Positions 32,462-41,337 of a stretch of 64,000 bases of DNA are shown here, one piece after another; position 1 is the first letter of the stretch, and each line of letters begins with the position of its first letter. The notes under the pieces were generated by a model that was not told where the DNA came from, ran no database searches, and saw only the letters and a list, made by a program, of their open reading frames with translations. A program made the position numbers and the translations under genes. The DNA lies in assembly GCF_000195335.1 (NCBI RefSeq), contig NC_015387.1, positions 372,001-436,000 of the forward strand. The letters run 5' to 3'. This DNA is from Marinithermus hydrothermalis DSM 14884 (GTDB lineage: Bacteria; Deinococcota; Deinococci; Deinococcales; Marinithermaceae).

Positions 32462-33346
32462 TTAGCCCAGGGCCGCGAGGGCCAGCCGGTAGGTCTGGGC
32501 GTGTGCCGCGACCGTGAGGTCCGGGTTCCGGTTGTACCCGCCGCCCATCACCACCACGAGCCGCGCTCCGACCTGCCGAACCCGCGCAAGCACCGCCTGA
32601 TCGCGCGCCCGCACCCCCTCCAGGGAGAGGGCGAGCCGCCCGAAGCGGTCCCCGGCGAGGACGTCCACGCCCGCGTTGTAGAACACGAGTTCGGGCCGGA
32701 AGGCGAAGGCTTCCTCCAGGGCCGGCTCGAGCGCCTCGAGGTAAGCCGCGTCCGGCGTGCGGTCCGGGAGGGGCACGTCCAGGTCGCTTTGCTCCTTGTG
32801 CCGCGGGTAGTTGTTCGCCGCGTGGACCGAGAGGGTGAAGACCGTGGGGTCATCCTGAAAGAAGACCGCGGTGCCGTTCCCCTGGTGGGCATCCAGGTCC
32901 ACCACGAGCACCCGGCCCCGGAACCCCTGGGCGCGAAGCCAGCGTACCGCGACCGCCACGTCGTTGAACAGGCTGTACCCCTCGGCCCGGTCCGGGTAGG
33001 CGTGGTGCGTGCCGCCGGCGAGGTTGAGGCCGAGCCCGTGGATGAGCGCGTCCTGCGTTGCGGCGAGCGTGCCGCCCACCGAGCGCCGCGCCCGCTCGAG
33101 GAGGGCGGGGGTGTAGCGCAGCCCCAGCCTAAGCTCCTCCTGGCGCTGAAGTCCTTCCTGGCGCAGGCGCATGAGGTACGCGGGGCGGTGCGCCAGGGCC
33201 AGCGTGCCCCAGTCCACGGCGGGCGGGGTGCGGATGGCGAGCCGGTCCCGGAGGGCTTCGGCGACGCCCGGGTACTTGTAGAGGGGGAAGGGGTGGTGCG
33301 GGGGCAGCTCGAGGGGAAAAGGGGCCGTGGTATACGCGGGGTGCAT
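32462..33346 (-). CDS. Histone-deacetylase/AcuC-family amidohydrolase
   Basis: A 294-residue zinc hydrolase of the arginase-deacetylase fold. The conserved landmarks are GGTHHAYPDRAEGYSLFND (active-site His pair, near residue 111), VVDLDAHQGNGT near 147 with metal-binding Asp and His, YNAGVDVLAGDRFG (second Asp, near 222) and the catalytic-region GGGYNRN near 267. Bacterial members deacetylate acetyl-CoA synthetase (AcuC), polyamines or other acetylated molecules; the substrate is not evident here. Divergent from the PAP2 gene. Confidence 0.88.
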   Translation of the reverse strand: MHPAYTTAPFPLELPPHHPFPLYKYPGVAEALRDRLAIRTPPAVDWGTLALAHRPAYLMRLRQEGLQRQEELRLGLRYTPALLERARRSVGGTLAATQDALIHGLGLNLAGGTHHAYPDRAEGYSLFNDVAVAVRWLRAQGFRGRVLVVDLDAHQGNGTAVFFQDDPTVFTLSVHAANNYPRHKEQSDLDVPLPDRTPDAAYLEALEPALEEAFAFRPELVFYNAGVDVLAGDRFGRLALSLEGVRARDQAVLARVRQVGARLVVVMGGGYNRNPDLTVAAHAQTYRLALAALG

Positions 33347-33374
33347 CCCTTACCAGGATGACATAATGAACGCA

Positions 33375-34190
33375 ATGGAGACCGTAGTGTTTTTGCAGAG
33401 CCTGCTGGGCCCGGGGGCGGAGGGGGTGATGCTCCTCGTGACCCACCTGGGCTCGGAGTACGCGTACGTCGTCTTCCTCGCGCTTTACTTTTGGTTGGTG
33501 GATCCGCACGTAGGGCGGCGGCTCGGGATTTTGATGGGCCTTACCTTCGGCCTGAATGCGGTGTTGAAGTTTCTCTTCGCCGCGCCGCGCCCGTTCCACC
33601 TGGACCCCGCCGTGGCTTCCGCGGCCGCAAAGGCCACGGCGGGCGGGCCGGGCTTTCCGAGCGGGCACGCCCAGGGTTCGGCGACGCTTTGGGGGTTCCT
33701 TGCGCTTTGGCACCGGCGAGCGTGGCTTGCGTGGATTGCGGGGCTCGTGATCGTGCTGGTGGGGGTTTCGCGGGTGTACCTCGGGGTGCATTTCCCGCTG
33801 GACGTGGTTGGGGGCACGCTGCTCGGCCTGGCGCTTGCGGCGGCCGGGGTGGCCTTCCCCTCTTACCCGATCTGGCCGCTGGGAGCGCGGTTGGGGGTTG
33901 TGGGCGGCGCGTTCCTCCTGGGGGTTTTGTGGCCCCTGCTGGCGCGGGAGCTTGCGGTAATCGCCGGGTTTTTCTTCTCCCGGCCGCGCTTCACGCCACC
34001 CGCGACCTGGCCGGCGCGCCTCGCGTTCGCCGGGGCCGGGATCGCCCTCGTGCTCGCGGTGTACGTGGGGCTGGGCGTGTTGCTCGGCGAGGCGCGCCAT
34101 GCGGGCTGGGGGGCGTTCGTGCGGTATCTCGGGCTGGTTATCTTCGCGACCGAGGTTTGGCCGCGCGTGCTGCCGCAGCGAGCGCGATGA
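33375..34190 (+). CDS. PAP2-superfamily membrane phosphatase
   Basis: A 271-residue multi-pass membrane protein. The three PAP2 catalytic motifs are visible: KFLFAAPRPF (KxxxxxxRP), GFPSGHAQGS (PSGH) and SRVYLGVHFPLDVVGG (SRxxxxxHxxxD). It likely dephosphorylates phosphatidate, undecaprenyl-PP or phosphatidylglycerophosphate. A CATAAT at 33362-33367 ends 7 nt before ATG 33375, supporting this start over in-frame starts at 33327 and 33366. Confidence 0.88.
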   Translation: METVVFLQSLLGPGAEGVMLLVTHLGSEYAYVVFLALYFWLVDPHVGRRLGILMGLTFGLNAVLKFLFAAPRPFHLDPAVASAAAKATAGGPGFPSGHAQGSATLWGFLALWHRRAWLAWIAGLVIVLVGVSRVYLGVHFPLDVVGGTLLGLALAAAGVAFPSYPIWPLGARLGVVGGAFLLGVLWPLLARELAVIAGFFFSRPRFTPPATWPARLAFAGAGIALVLAVYVGLGVLLGEARHAGWGAFVRYLGLVIFATEVWPRVLPQRAR

Positions 34191-34235
34191 GGCGTGGGGG
34201 TGTTTTGGGCGGCGGTGTTTGTTAGGCTGAAGGGT

Positions 34236-35123
34236 ATGCGTGACCTCGACGCACACGAGACGTACCACCCCGACAAGAACCGCCTGCACGAGGACCTGCG
34301 GAACCTGGCGGACGCGCCGCTCGCGCTTGCGGAGGTGTACCCCGGACCGTACGGCGTGGTGGGGTTTGGGGAGGGCTGGTGGCCCGCGGAGCTCGCGCGC
34401 GAATGGATTCCGGCCGCGCTGGTGCAGGAAGGCACCCAGTTCGTTTTGCAGGGCGGGTACGACCTGGGTGAGGCCATGGGGGCGGGCCTCTTCGCGGAGG
34501 CGGGCGGGGCCCGCGTGGTGCGGATCGGGTTTGGCGACGGAGCGGACGTGGAGATCCCCCCTCACCCCCTCGCGGCCTACCGCTACCTCCAGTACCTGCT
34601 CCACGCGACCGGCCAGCACGCGGAGGCCGAAAAGGTCCGGCAGGCCGTAGCCCGCGAGAAAGAGCACCTGGTTCCGGAGGTGCCCACGGAGCAAAACCCG
34701 GCGAAACTGACCGCCTGGAACCTGGTGGAGCGCACCCCGGTCTGGGTGGTCTCGGACCGCTACCCGGAACTGGCGCGCGCGGCGCAGCAGGTCTTCGCCC
34801 GCGTGGCGAAGAGCCTCTCGATCAGCCCGCCCCCTGCAGGGCTCGAGTTCTTCATCACCGCCCTCGAGGCGCGTCACGAGCAGGGGGACCCGCTCGTGGC
34901 CGTGGTGCTGGGGGACGACGAACGCACGCGGCTCGCGGTCGAGATCCTGGGCACGCGGGTGGACACGATCGTTGAGCTGCCGCCCCCCCAGGCGGAGGGG
35001 CTGATCGCGGAGACCATGGCGTACTGGTACCGCCTCGCGTGGGTCAGCTACTACCTGGCCCTGATGTACGGGCAGGACCCCGGAGATCAGGAGGTCCTCT
35101 CCCGCCTGCGCGACGCGACCTAG
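34236..35123 (+). CDS. SIS-domain phosphosugar isomerase, bacterial PGI/PMI C-terminal type
   Basis: A 295-residue protein resembling bifunctional phosphoglucose/phosphomannose isomerases: a modified N-terminal SIS half, then a C-terminal half with NPAKLTAWNLVERTPVWVVSD near residue 150 and the family end LIAETMAYWYRLAWVSYYLALMYGQDPG, then RLRD. The N-terminal sugar-binding SIS motif is weaker than in archaeal enzymes. A TAggcT-type -10 lies 6 nt before ATG 34236. Substrate uncertain. Confidence 0.72.
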   Translation: MRDLDAHETYHPDKNRLHEDLRNLADAPLALAEVYPGPYGVVGFGEGWWPAELAREWIPAALVQEGTQFVLQGGYDLGEAMGAGLFAEAGGARVVRIGFGDGADVEIPPHPLAAYRYLQYLLHATGQHAEAEKVRQAVAREKEHLVPEVPTEQNPAKLTAWNLVERTPVWVVSDRYPELARAAQQVFARVAKSLSISPPPAGLEFFITALEARHEQGDPLVAVVLGDDERTRLAVEILGTRVDTIVELPPPQAEGLIAETMAYWYRLAWVSYYLALMYGQDPGDQEVLSRLRDAT

Positions 35124-35828
35124 ATGCCGACCTTCCCGCCGTTCCCGAAGCCGAGCTCGCTCGAGGCGGCCCGCCGTTTGCAGGAGGCGCTGGCTGCGCG
35201 CGTGGTGCTGGAGGGTGACCCCCGCGGCGTGCGGTTCGTGGGGGCGCTCGACGCTTCGGTGCGGCGGGGGGAGGACCTAGTGGCCGCCGCGGTCTTGTGG
35301 GACCTCGAGGCCGGGGACGTGCTCGAGGTGGGGCTGGCCCGCGTGCCGGCGGGGGCGGTCTTCCCGTACGTGCCGGGCTTCCTCTCCTTCCGCGAGGCGC
35401 CCGTGTACCTCGAGGCGCTGGCCTGCCTTTCGCGGGGGCCGGACCTGCTTTTGGTGGACGGGCAGGGCATCGCGCACCCGCGCGGCCTGGGGATCGCGGC
35501 GCATCTGGGTGTGCACCTGGATCTCCCGTCCGTTGGGGTGGCGAAAAGCCGGCTGTGCGGTGCGCCCCAGGGGGCGCTCGCGCTGGAGAAGGGCAGTGCG
35601 GTGCCGCTGGTGGACGGCGCGCGCCAGATCGGGTGGGTGTACCGCTCGCGCACCGGGGTGAAGCCCCTCTACGTCTCGCCCGGCCACCGGGTGGGGATGC
35701 GGGAGGCACTCGAGTTCGTGCGGGGCCTGCCCGGGCGGACGCGGCTGCCCGAGCCGCTCCGGACGGCGCACCTTTGGGCGGGGCGGGCGCGCCGGGAGGG
35801 TGTGGTGGGTCGCGTGGTCCTGGGGTAA
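35124..35828 (+). CDS. nfi: Endonuclease V
   Basis: Deoxyinosine-specific endonuclease for repair of deaminated adenine. The 234-residue protein shows the family's catalytic Asp in FVGALDASV near residue 43, PYVPGFLSFREAPVYLEAL near 80, the second acidic residue in VDGQGIAHPRGLGIAAHLG near 112, and GVAKSRLCG. The ATG at 35124 directly follows the stop of the upstream gene with no gap, so translation is probably re-initiated. Confidence 0.93.
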   Translation: MPTFPPFPKPSSLEAARRLQEALAARVVLEGDPRGVRFVGALDASVRRGEDLVAAAVLWDLEAGDVLEVGLARVPAGAVFPYVPGFLSFREAPVYLEALACLSRGPDLLLVDGQGIAHPRGLGIAAHLGVHLDLPSVGVAKSRLCGAPQGALALEKGSAVPLVDGARQIGWVYRSRTGVKPLYVSPGHRVGMREALEFVRGLPGRTRLPEPLRTAHLWAGRARREGVVGRVVLG

Positions 35829-35837
35829 AACAGGAGC

Positions 35838-36551
35838 GTGGACGTGAAACCCAACTGGACCTACCGGATCTGCAAGTGGTTGGCGTACGGGTTGTTGCGG
35901 TTGTTGTTCCGTATCGAGATCCAGGGGGCTGAGCGGGTGCCGCGCGAGGGGCCGGTCGTGGTAGCGGCGAACCACCTTTCGTTTTTGGATCCGCTCGCGG
36001 TGGGGGTGGGGATGCCCCGGCCTACGGCGTTCATCGCACGGGCGGACCTTTTCCGCATGCCGCTGCTTTCCTGGTTGTTGCCGCGGTTGTACGCGATCCC
36101 CGTGGAGCGCGGGGCGGGGGATCTTGCCGCGGTGAAGGCTGCGATTCGGGCGTTACGAGAGGGGTTGGCCTTTGGCATCTTTCCCGAGGGGGCGCGGACG
36201 CGCACGGGACGCTTGCAACCCTTCAAGACCGGGGTGGCGGCGATCGCGATCCGTACGGGAGCGAAGGTGGTGCCGGTCGCGGTGATCGGAACGGATGCGG
36301 CCTGGCCGGTGGGGCGTGGGCCCCGGCCGTTCCGGAAGATCAAGGTGGTGTTCGGGGAGCCGATCGACCTGGCGGACTACGCCCGGCGCTTGGACAAGCG
36401 GGCGCTCGTGGAGGCCACCGAGGGGATTCAGGCCGTGGTGCAGCGGTTGCTCCCGGAGAAGTACCATCCTGAAGAATCCTTTCCCAAGTTAGAGCCAGGG
36501 TATAAAAACGAAGAATCTAGCCGGGGTCATGTAAAAAACTCGGTTGAGTAA
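35838..36551 (+). CDS. plsC: 1-acyl-sn-glycerol-3-phosphate acyltransferase, 3' end altered by IS
   Basis: Second acylation step of phosphatidate synthesis. Motifs are NHLSFLDP (NHx4D, near residue 46), FPEGARTRTG near 115 and a C-terminal VVPVAVIGT segment. The open frame is 237 residues, but the last 8 codons come from an insertion sequence. Removing the element and one copy of its target duplication restores AGC-CGC-TAG, giving a natural end at residue 229. The active-site region is untouched, so the enzyme is probably functional. The start is GTG 35838; GTG 35844 is also possible. Confidence 0.9.
   Translation: MDVKPNWTYRICKWLAYGLLRLLFRIEIQGAERVPREGPVVVAANHLSFLDPLAVGVGMPRPTAFIARADLFRMPLLSWLLPRLYAIPVERGAGDLAAVKAAIRALREGLAFGIFPEGARTRTGRLQPFKTGVAAIAIRTGAKVVPVAVIGTDAAWPVGRGPRPFRKIKVVFGEPIDLADYARRLDKRALVEATEGIQAVVQRLLPEKYHPEESFPKLEPGYKNEESSRGHVKNSVE
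36515..36523 (+). repeat. Left target-site duplication of the outer IS
   Basis: ATCTAGCCG here is repeated exactly at 38867-38875 after the right end of the element. The true duplication may be 8 or 9 bp. Confidence 0.85.
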
Positions 36552-36578
36552 GAGGGGAGCCCTTAGTCTGGTTCTGCC

Positions 36579-37727
36579 ATGAAGCCGACTGAGGACTCCC
36601 CGAGCTCCATCGTACCCTGTCCCCACTGCGGAGCCACCCGTGAGGAGAGCGGGGGCTACCGCAGACGCAAGCTGCGCACCTTTCGGGGCATCCAGGAAGT
36701 CAGAGTCAAACGGATCCGCTGCGCCCAATGCAAGCGCCAGAAACGAGCTCTCTACCCGGAGGACTGCCCTAGAAGCCGCTGGTACGCGATCTCCATCCAG
36801 GAGCACTTCCTCATCCTCGCAAGCCATCGCGCCCCTGAAAGCGTCCAAAACGATCTCGCCAAGAACCTGGGCTTCCCCCTCACCCGTCCCACCCGCCTCC
36901 GCTGGCTCAGGTCCGCGGGGGCCAGGGCCAAACGGCTCCTTCAGCGGGAGAACCGTCTTCTCCGAGGGCGGGTGTACTGGGGGAGTGTGGATGAATGGGC
37001 CTTTGGCCGGGGCCCCAAGGGGTACGGGTACCTTTACTTTGAGGCTTGGACGGGTTGCCCGCTGTGGGGAGACCTTGGCCATCGGCGGCGTTACGAGCGG
37101 GTGCGGGAGCTCCTTTGGAGGTTACCTCCAAGGCTGGGGGTGGTTTCGGACGGGGCGCAGGAGGTAGGGGAGGCGTTGGGCTGGTTGGGGCGGAGGCTGC
37201 TTTGGGCCCGGTGCGCTTTCCACCTGATGCGGGAGGTACGGGCCAAGGTGGACCGGAAGGCGTGGGGGGAGATACGGGAGGGTCTGAGGGTGCTGCGGGG
37301 GCTTGGGCCTGGGGAGAGGGAGGCGTTCTTTTGGAAGGAGCTTCTGCCCCGGTGGGGTAAGGCCTTGGAGGGCTGGGTGCGGGCTTGGGAGGGGTTGCAG
37401 GAGGCTTGGGGGGCCGAGGTACCGCCTCCTTGGACAAACAACGTGGCGGAGGTAGGGCATGGGCGATTGTGGCGGCGGCGCAGGCGGAGGGTGTTGCGGA
37501 GCCTGGAGGTGGGGGAATCCTGGTTGATGGTGGGGCTTTACCGGATGCGGCATCGGCGGATTGGGGAAAAGAGCCCCTGGGAAAGGCTTACGGGAACTCT
37601 TTCCCCAGAGTGCTGGTGGAGGCCCCTGGTGGGGAGGATAAAAGGGTCAACTCAAAACTTGCACCTCCCGCATATCCCGCATAAACCTTCACCCCCTCCC
37701 CCCGGCGGCCAGAGACCCAGGGCATAG
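36579..37727 (+). CDS. IS-A transposase, C-terminus replaced by nested IS
   Basis: A 382-residue transposase with N-terminal zinc-binding cysteines (CPHC near residue 12, CAQC near 47) and an RNase-H-like catalytic core: VDEWAFG, VVSDGAQEVGEAL and TNNVAEVGHGR as candidate acidic residues. Codons after the TCA at 37647-37649 derive from IS-B. In the repaired element the frame would read RIKGSTDFFT then TGA, with the stop inside the right inverted repeat. The present tail (about 24 residues, proline-rich) is foreign. The catalytic core is intact but the element's right end is now 1.2 kb away. Confidence 0.8.
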   Translation: MKPTEDSPSSIVPCPHCGATREESGGYRRRKLRTFRGIQEVRVKRIRCAQCKRQKRALYPEDCPRSRWYAISIQEHFLILASHRAPESVQNDLAKNLGFPLTRPTRLRWLRSAGARAKRLLQRENRLLRGRVYWGSVDEWAFGRGPKGYGYLYFEAWTGCPLWGDLGHRRRYERVRELLWRLPPRLGVVSDGAQEVGEALGWLGRRLLWARCAFHLMREVRAKVDRKAWGEIREGLRVLRGLGPGEREAFFWKELLPRWGKALEGWVRAWEGLQEAWGAEVPPPWTNNVAEVGHGRLWRRRRRRVLRSLEVGESWLMVGLYRMRHRRIGEKSPWERLTGTLSPECWWRPLVGRIKGSTQNLHLPHIPHKPSPPPPGGQRPRA

Positions 37728-38842
37728 AGCTCCCGCAGGGCGACCTGCACCACGAGCTCAGGCAAGAGAACCCGCGCCGCCCGCTCCCTGGCCTCCCGCC
37801 AGCTTCCTTCCCCCTCCATGCCCACCCAGTGGGCCAACAGGTAGGCCAGAAGGGAAAGCACCAGAAAACGGTGCACCCCCAAAGCCGTCCGCTGCCCAAA
37901 CTGCCCCAGGGAGAACTCGCTTTTCGCGGCGCGGAAGAAGTGCTCTATGGCAAACCGCCTCTTTCCCCAAGTGAGCGCCGTCCGGGGCGTGGCGGGAAAG
38001 GTGGCCACCACGTACCGCCACTCCCAGCCCCCTTGGGGCAGGGGGTAGCGGTACCAGGCCACCCAGACCGGGAAGGAAAGCCCCCAAAGGTAGACCCGGC
38101 TCCCCTGCCGCCTGAGGTCCCCAAGCCTCCCCCCTTCCCGCAGCCTCCGGTCCCGCCGCATCCCCACCACCGCTTCAAAACCCAACCGCTTCACCCCGAA
38201 AAGGAACCGGGTGGTGCCAAAGGCCGCATCCGCGGCCACCCGTATCCGGAAGGCCCGGCGCATCCAGGGGGGCAGAGAGGCCAGGAGGCTTAGGGCCAGG
38301 CGGGAGAGGGCCTTCTCCCCCTTGCCCCGCCAGAGGCGGTAGGCCCAAGGGATGCGGAGGTCTCCGTAGACGAGGTAGAGGACCACCAGATGGAGTCCCC
38401 ACTTGCCGTGAAAAAAGGAGAGGGGCAGGGCCTGGAAACGGCCCCGCTTCTCCAGAGTGACTAGGTCCAGGACCACCAGGAGACGGGGCTTGGGGCCTTT
38501 TTTCTTTCTGGCCCGGTCCAGGGCTTTCTCGGCCTCTTTTCTTGCCAGGCGGATGAGAGCGCGGGTGGGCCAGGGGTAGCGGTTGAGGAAGCGAGAGAGG
38601 GCGGAGGGGGACTTGACCTGGCTGTGCTGGGGTCTGGCCTTGCCGTGGCCGTGGAGGAGGAGCAAGAGCAGGGCCTTGAGGGATTCCTGGAGGTGGGGGC
38701 TTGGCAAAAGGGCCAGGAGGGTCCAAAGTAGGGACAGGGCCGCTTGGGTCATGGCACCCGTCATCAGACGGGAAACCAGCGGCCCCTTTCAAGTGGTCCT
38801 GGCGCATAGGTATCCCCAGGGTGCATAAGTGCAAGTTTTGAG
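37651..38842 (-). mobile_element. Inner insertion sequence (IS-B) nested in IS-A
   Basis: Perfect 14-bp terminal inverted repeats, CTCAAAACTTGCAC (37651-37664) and GTGCAAGTTTTGAG (38829-38842), flanked by the 4-bp direct repeat TCAA (37647-37650 and 38843-38846). The length is 1,192 bp with one minus-strand transposase. The identical ends suggest a recent insertion. A 4-bp duplication is seen in IS701- and ISH3-like members of the IS4 superfamily; the exact family is unassigned. Confidence 0.9.
37652..38764 (-). CDS. IS-B transposase, IS4-superfamily DDE type
   Basis: A 370-residue DDE transposase with first Asp in LVVLDLVTLEKRG near residue 98, second in VAADAAFGTTRF near 178, and the R-(3)-E-(6)-K signature in RRFAIEHFFRAAKSEF near 270. 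The stop codon lies within the terminal repeat, so the frame spans nearly the whole element. The frame is intact. Codon choice lacks the CTCGAG (Leu-Glu) pairs common in resident genes. ATG 38752 is an alternative start. Confidence 0.88.
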   Translation of the reverse strand: MTGAMTQAALSLLWTLLALLPSPHLQESLKALLLLLLHGHGKARPQHSQVKSPSALSRFLNRYPWPTRALIRLARKEAEKALDRARKKKGPKPRLLVVLDLVTLEKRGRFQALPLSFFHGKWGLHLVVLYLVYGDLRIPWAYRLWRGKGEKALSRLALSLLASLPPWMRRAFRIRVAADAAFGTTRFLFGVKRLGFEAVVGMRRDRRLREGGRLGDLRRQGSRVYLWGLSFPVWVAWYRYPLPQGGWEWRYVVATFPATPRTALTWGKRRFAIEHFFRAAKSEFSLGQFGQRTALGVHRFLVLSLLAYLLAHWVGMEGEGSWREARERAARVLLPELVVQVALRELYALGLWPPGGGGEGLCGICGRCKF

Positions 38843-38866
38843 TCAACCGACTTTTTTACATGAGTC

Positions 38867-38875
38867 ATCTAGCCG
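38867..38875 (+). repeat. Right target-site duplication of the outer IS
   Basis: Second copy of ATCTAGCCG. The next bases, CTAG, complete the original plsC stop codon. Confidence 0.85.
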
Positions 38876-38881
38876 CTAGCC

Positions 38882-38911
38882 TTGCAAAACAAGGGTTCGG
38901 CGTGGTATAGT
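38882..38911 (+). promoter_or_regulatory. Promoter of the HU gene
   Basis: TTGCAA (38882-38887), an 18-bp spacer and TATAGT (38906-38911). It begins only 15 bp beyond the right end of IS-A, so the insertion just missed it. Confidence 0.75.
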
Positions 38912-38945
38912 CCGTGGGGAAGGGAAATTATAGGGAGGTGAAGGT

Positions 38946-39239
38946 ATGGCTAATAAGAAGACCGTTACGAAGGCCGACCTCGTCAACCATGTGGCGGAGA
39001 CCACCGGACTGAAGAAAAAGGACGTGAAGGCCGTGGTGGACGCCTTCTTGAGCGAGGTGGCCGATATGTTGGACCGGGACTACAAGGTCCAGCTTACCGG
39101 TTTCGGTACCTTCGAGGTGCGCAAGCGCAAGGCCCGCACCGGCGTGAAGCCCGGCACCACCGAGAAGATCAAGATCCCGGCCTCGAAGTACCCGGCCTTC
39201 AAGCCCGGTAAGGCCTTGAAGGAGAAGGTCAAGGTCTAA
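38946..39239 (+). CDS. hup: DNA-binding protein HU
   Basis: A 97-residue nucleoid protein with TKADLVNHVAETTGLKKKDVKAVVDAF helices, the GFGTFEVRKRKARTG beta-arm start and the IKIPASKYPAFKPGKALKEKV end, including the conserved proline that intercalates DNA. It has a strong SD (GGGAGGTGA, 38934-38942) and its own promoter, and a strong hairpin follows the stop. Confidence 0.96.
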   Translation: MANKKTVTKADLVNHVAETTGLKKKDVKAVVDAFLSEVADMLDRDYKVQLTGFGTFEVRKRKARTGVKPGTTEKIKIPASKYPAFKPGKALKEKVKV

Positions 39240-39254
39240 ACCCCTCAGGCGGTA

Positions 39255-39283
39255 TCGCGGGGCGGGTTCTTCCCGCCCCGCGA
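39255..39283. terminator. Bidirectional terminator between hup and ftsH copy 2
   Basis: A 12-bp stem (TCGCGGGGCGGG with CCCGCCCCGCGA) and a 5-nt TTCTT loop lie between convergent genes. A T-containing run TGTTATGTTA follows on the plus strand. Confidence 0.75.
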
Positions 39284-39290
39284 TGTTATG

Positions 39291-41183
<1,893 letters not shown>

Positions 41184-41278
41184 TGCTCCCCCTATCTATA
41201 CCTCAGGGTACACCCTGGCCGGACGGGGAAGGTGGCGAAGGGCACAGCCGGTACTTGATATGAATATACTCAATTCTA

Positions 41279-41307
41279 TTGACAAGGATGTTCGACAGTG
41301 ATATCCT
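41279..41307 (+). promoter_or_regulatory. dnaK operon promoter
   Basis: TTGACA (41279-41284), a 17-bp spacer and TATCCT (41302-41307). The perfect palindrome TCAATTCTATTGA (41270-41282) overlaps the -35, and GACAG-N7-CTGTC overlaps the -10. No CIRCE element (TTAGCACTC-N9-GAGTGCTAA) was found. Confidence 0.8.
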
Positions 41308-41337
41308 GTCAGGGGAGTTAGGAAAGGGGTGTTGCGC

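Larger units (their letters stand above)
36524..38866 (+). mobile_element. Outer insertion sequence (IS-A), interrupted by a second IS
   Basis: Terminal inverted repeats of 24 bp (36524-36547 against 38843-38866) match at 21 positions; both contain TCATGTAAAAAA and TCGGTTGA. It is flanked by a 9-bp direct repeat, encodes one transposase, and was itself hit by IS-B (37651-38842). Without IS-B and one copy of its TCAA duplication, the element is about 1.15 kb. The 8-9 bp duplication, one-ORF plan and zinc-finger transposase suggest the ISL3 family, not proven. Confidence 0.88.

Noticed and set aside
38867-38882. hup promoter supplied by the IS
   Set aside because: The -35 and -10 lie entirely in the original flanking DNA beyond the target duplication.
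41185-41337. CIRCE element for HrcA at dnaK
   Set aside because: No TTAGCACTC-N9-GAGTGCTAA-like sequence is present; other, shorter repeats are reported instead.
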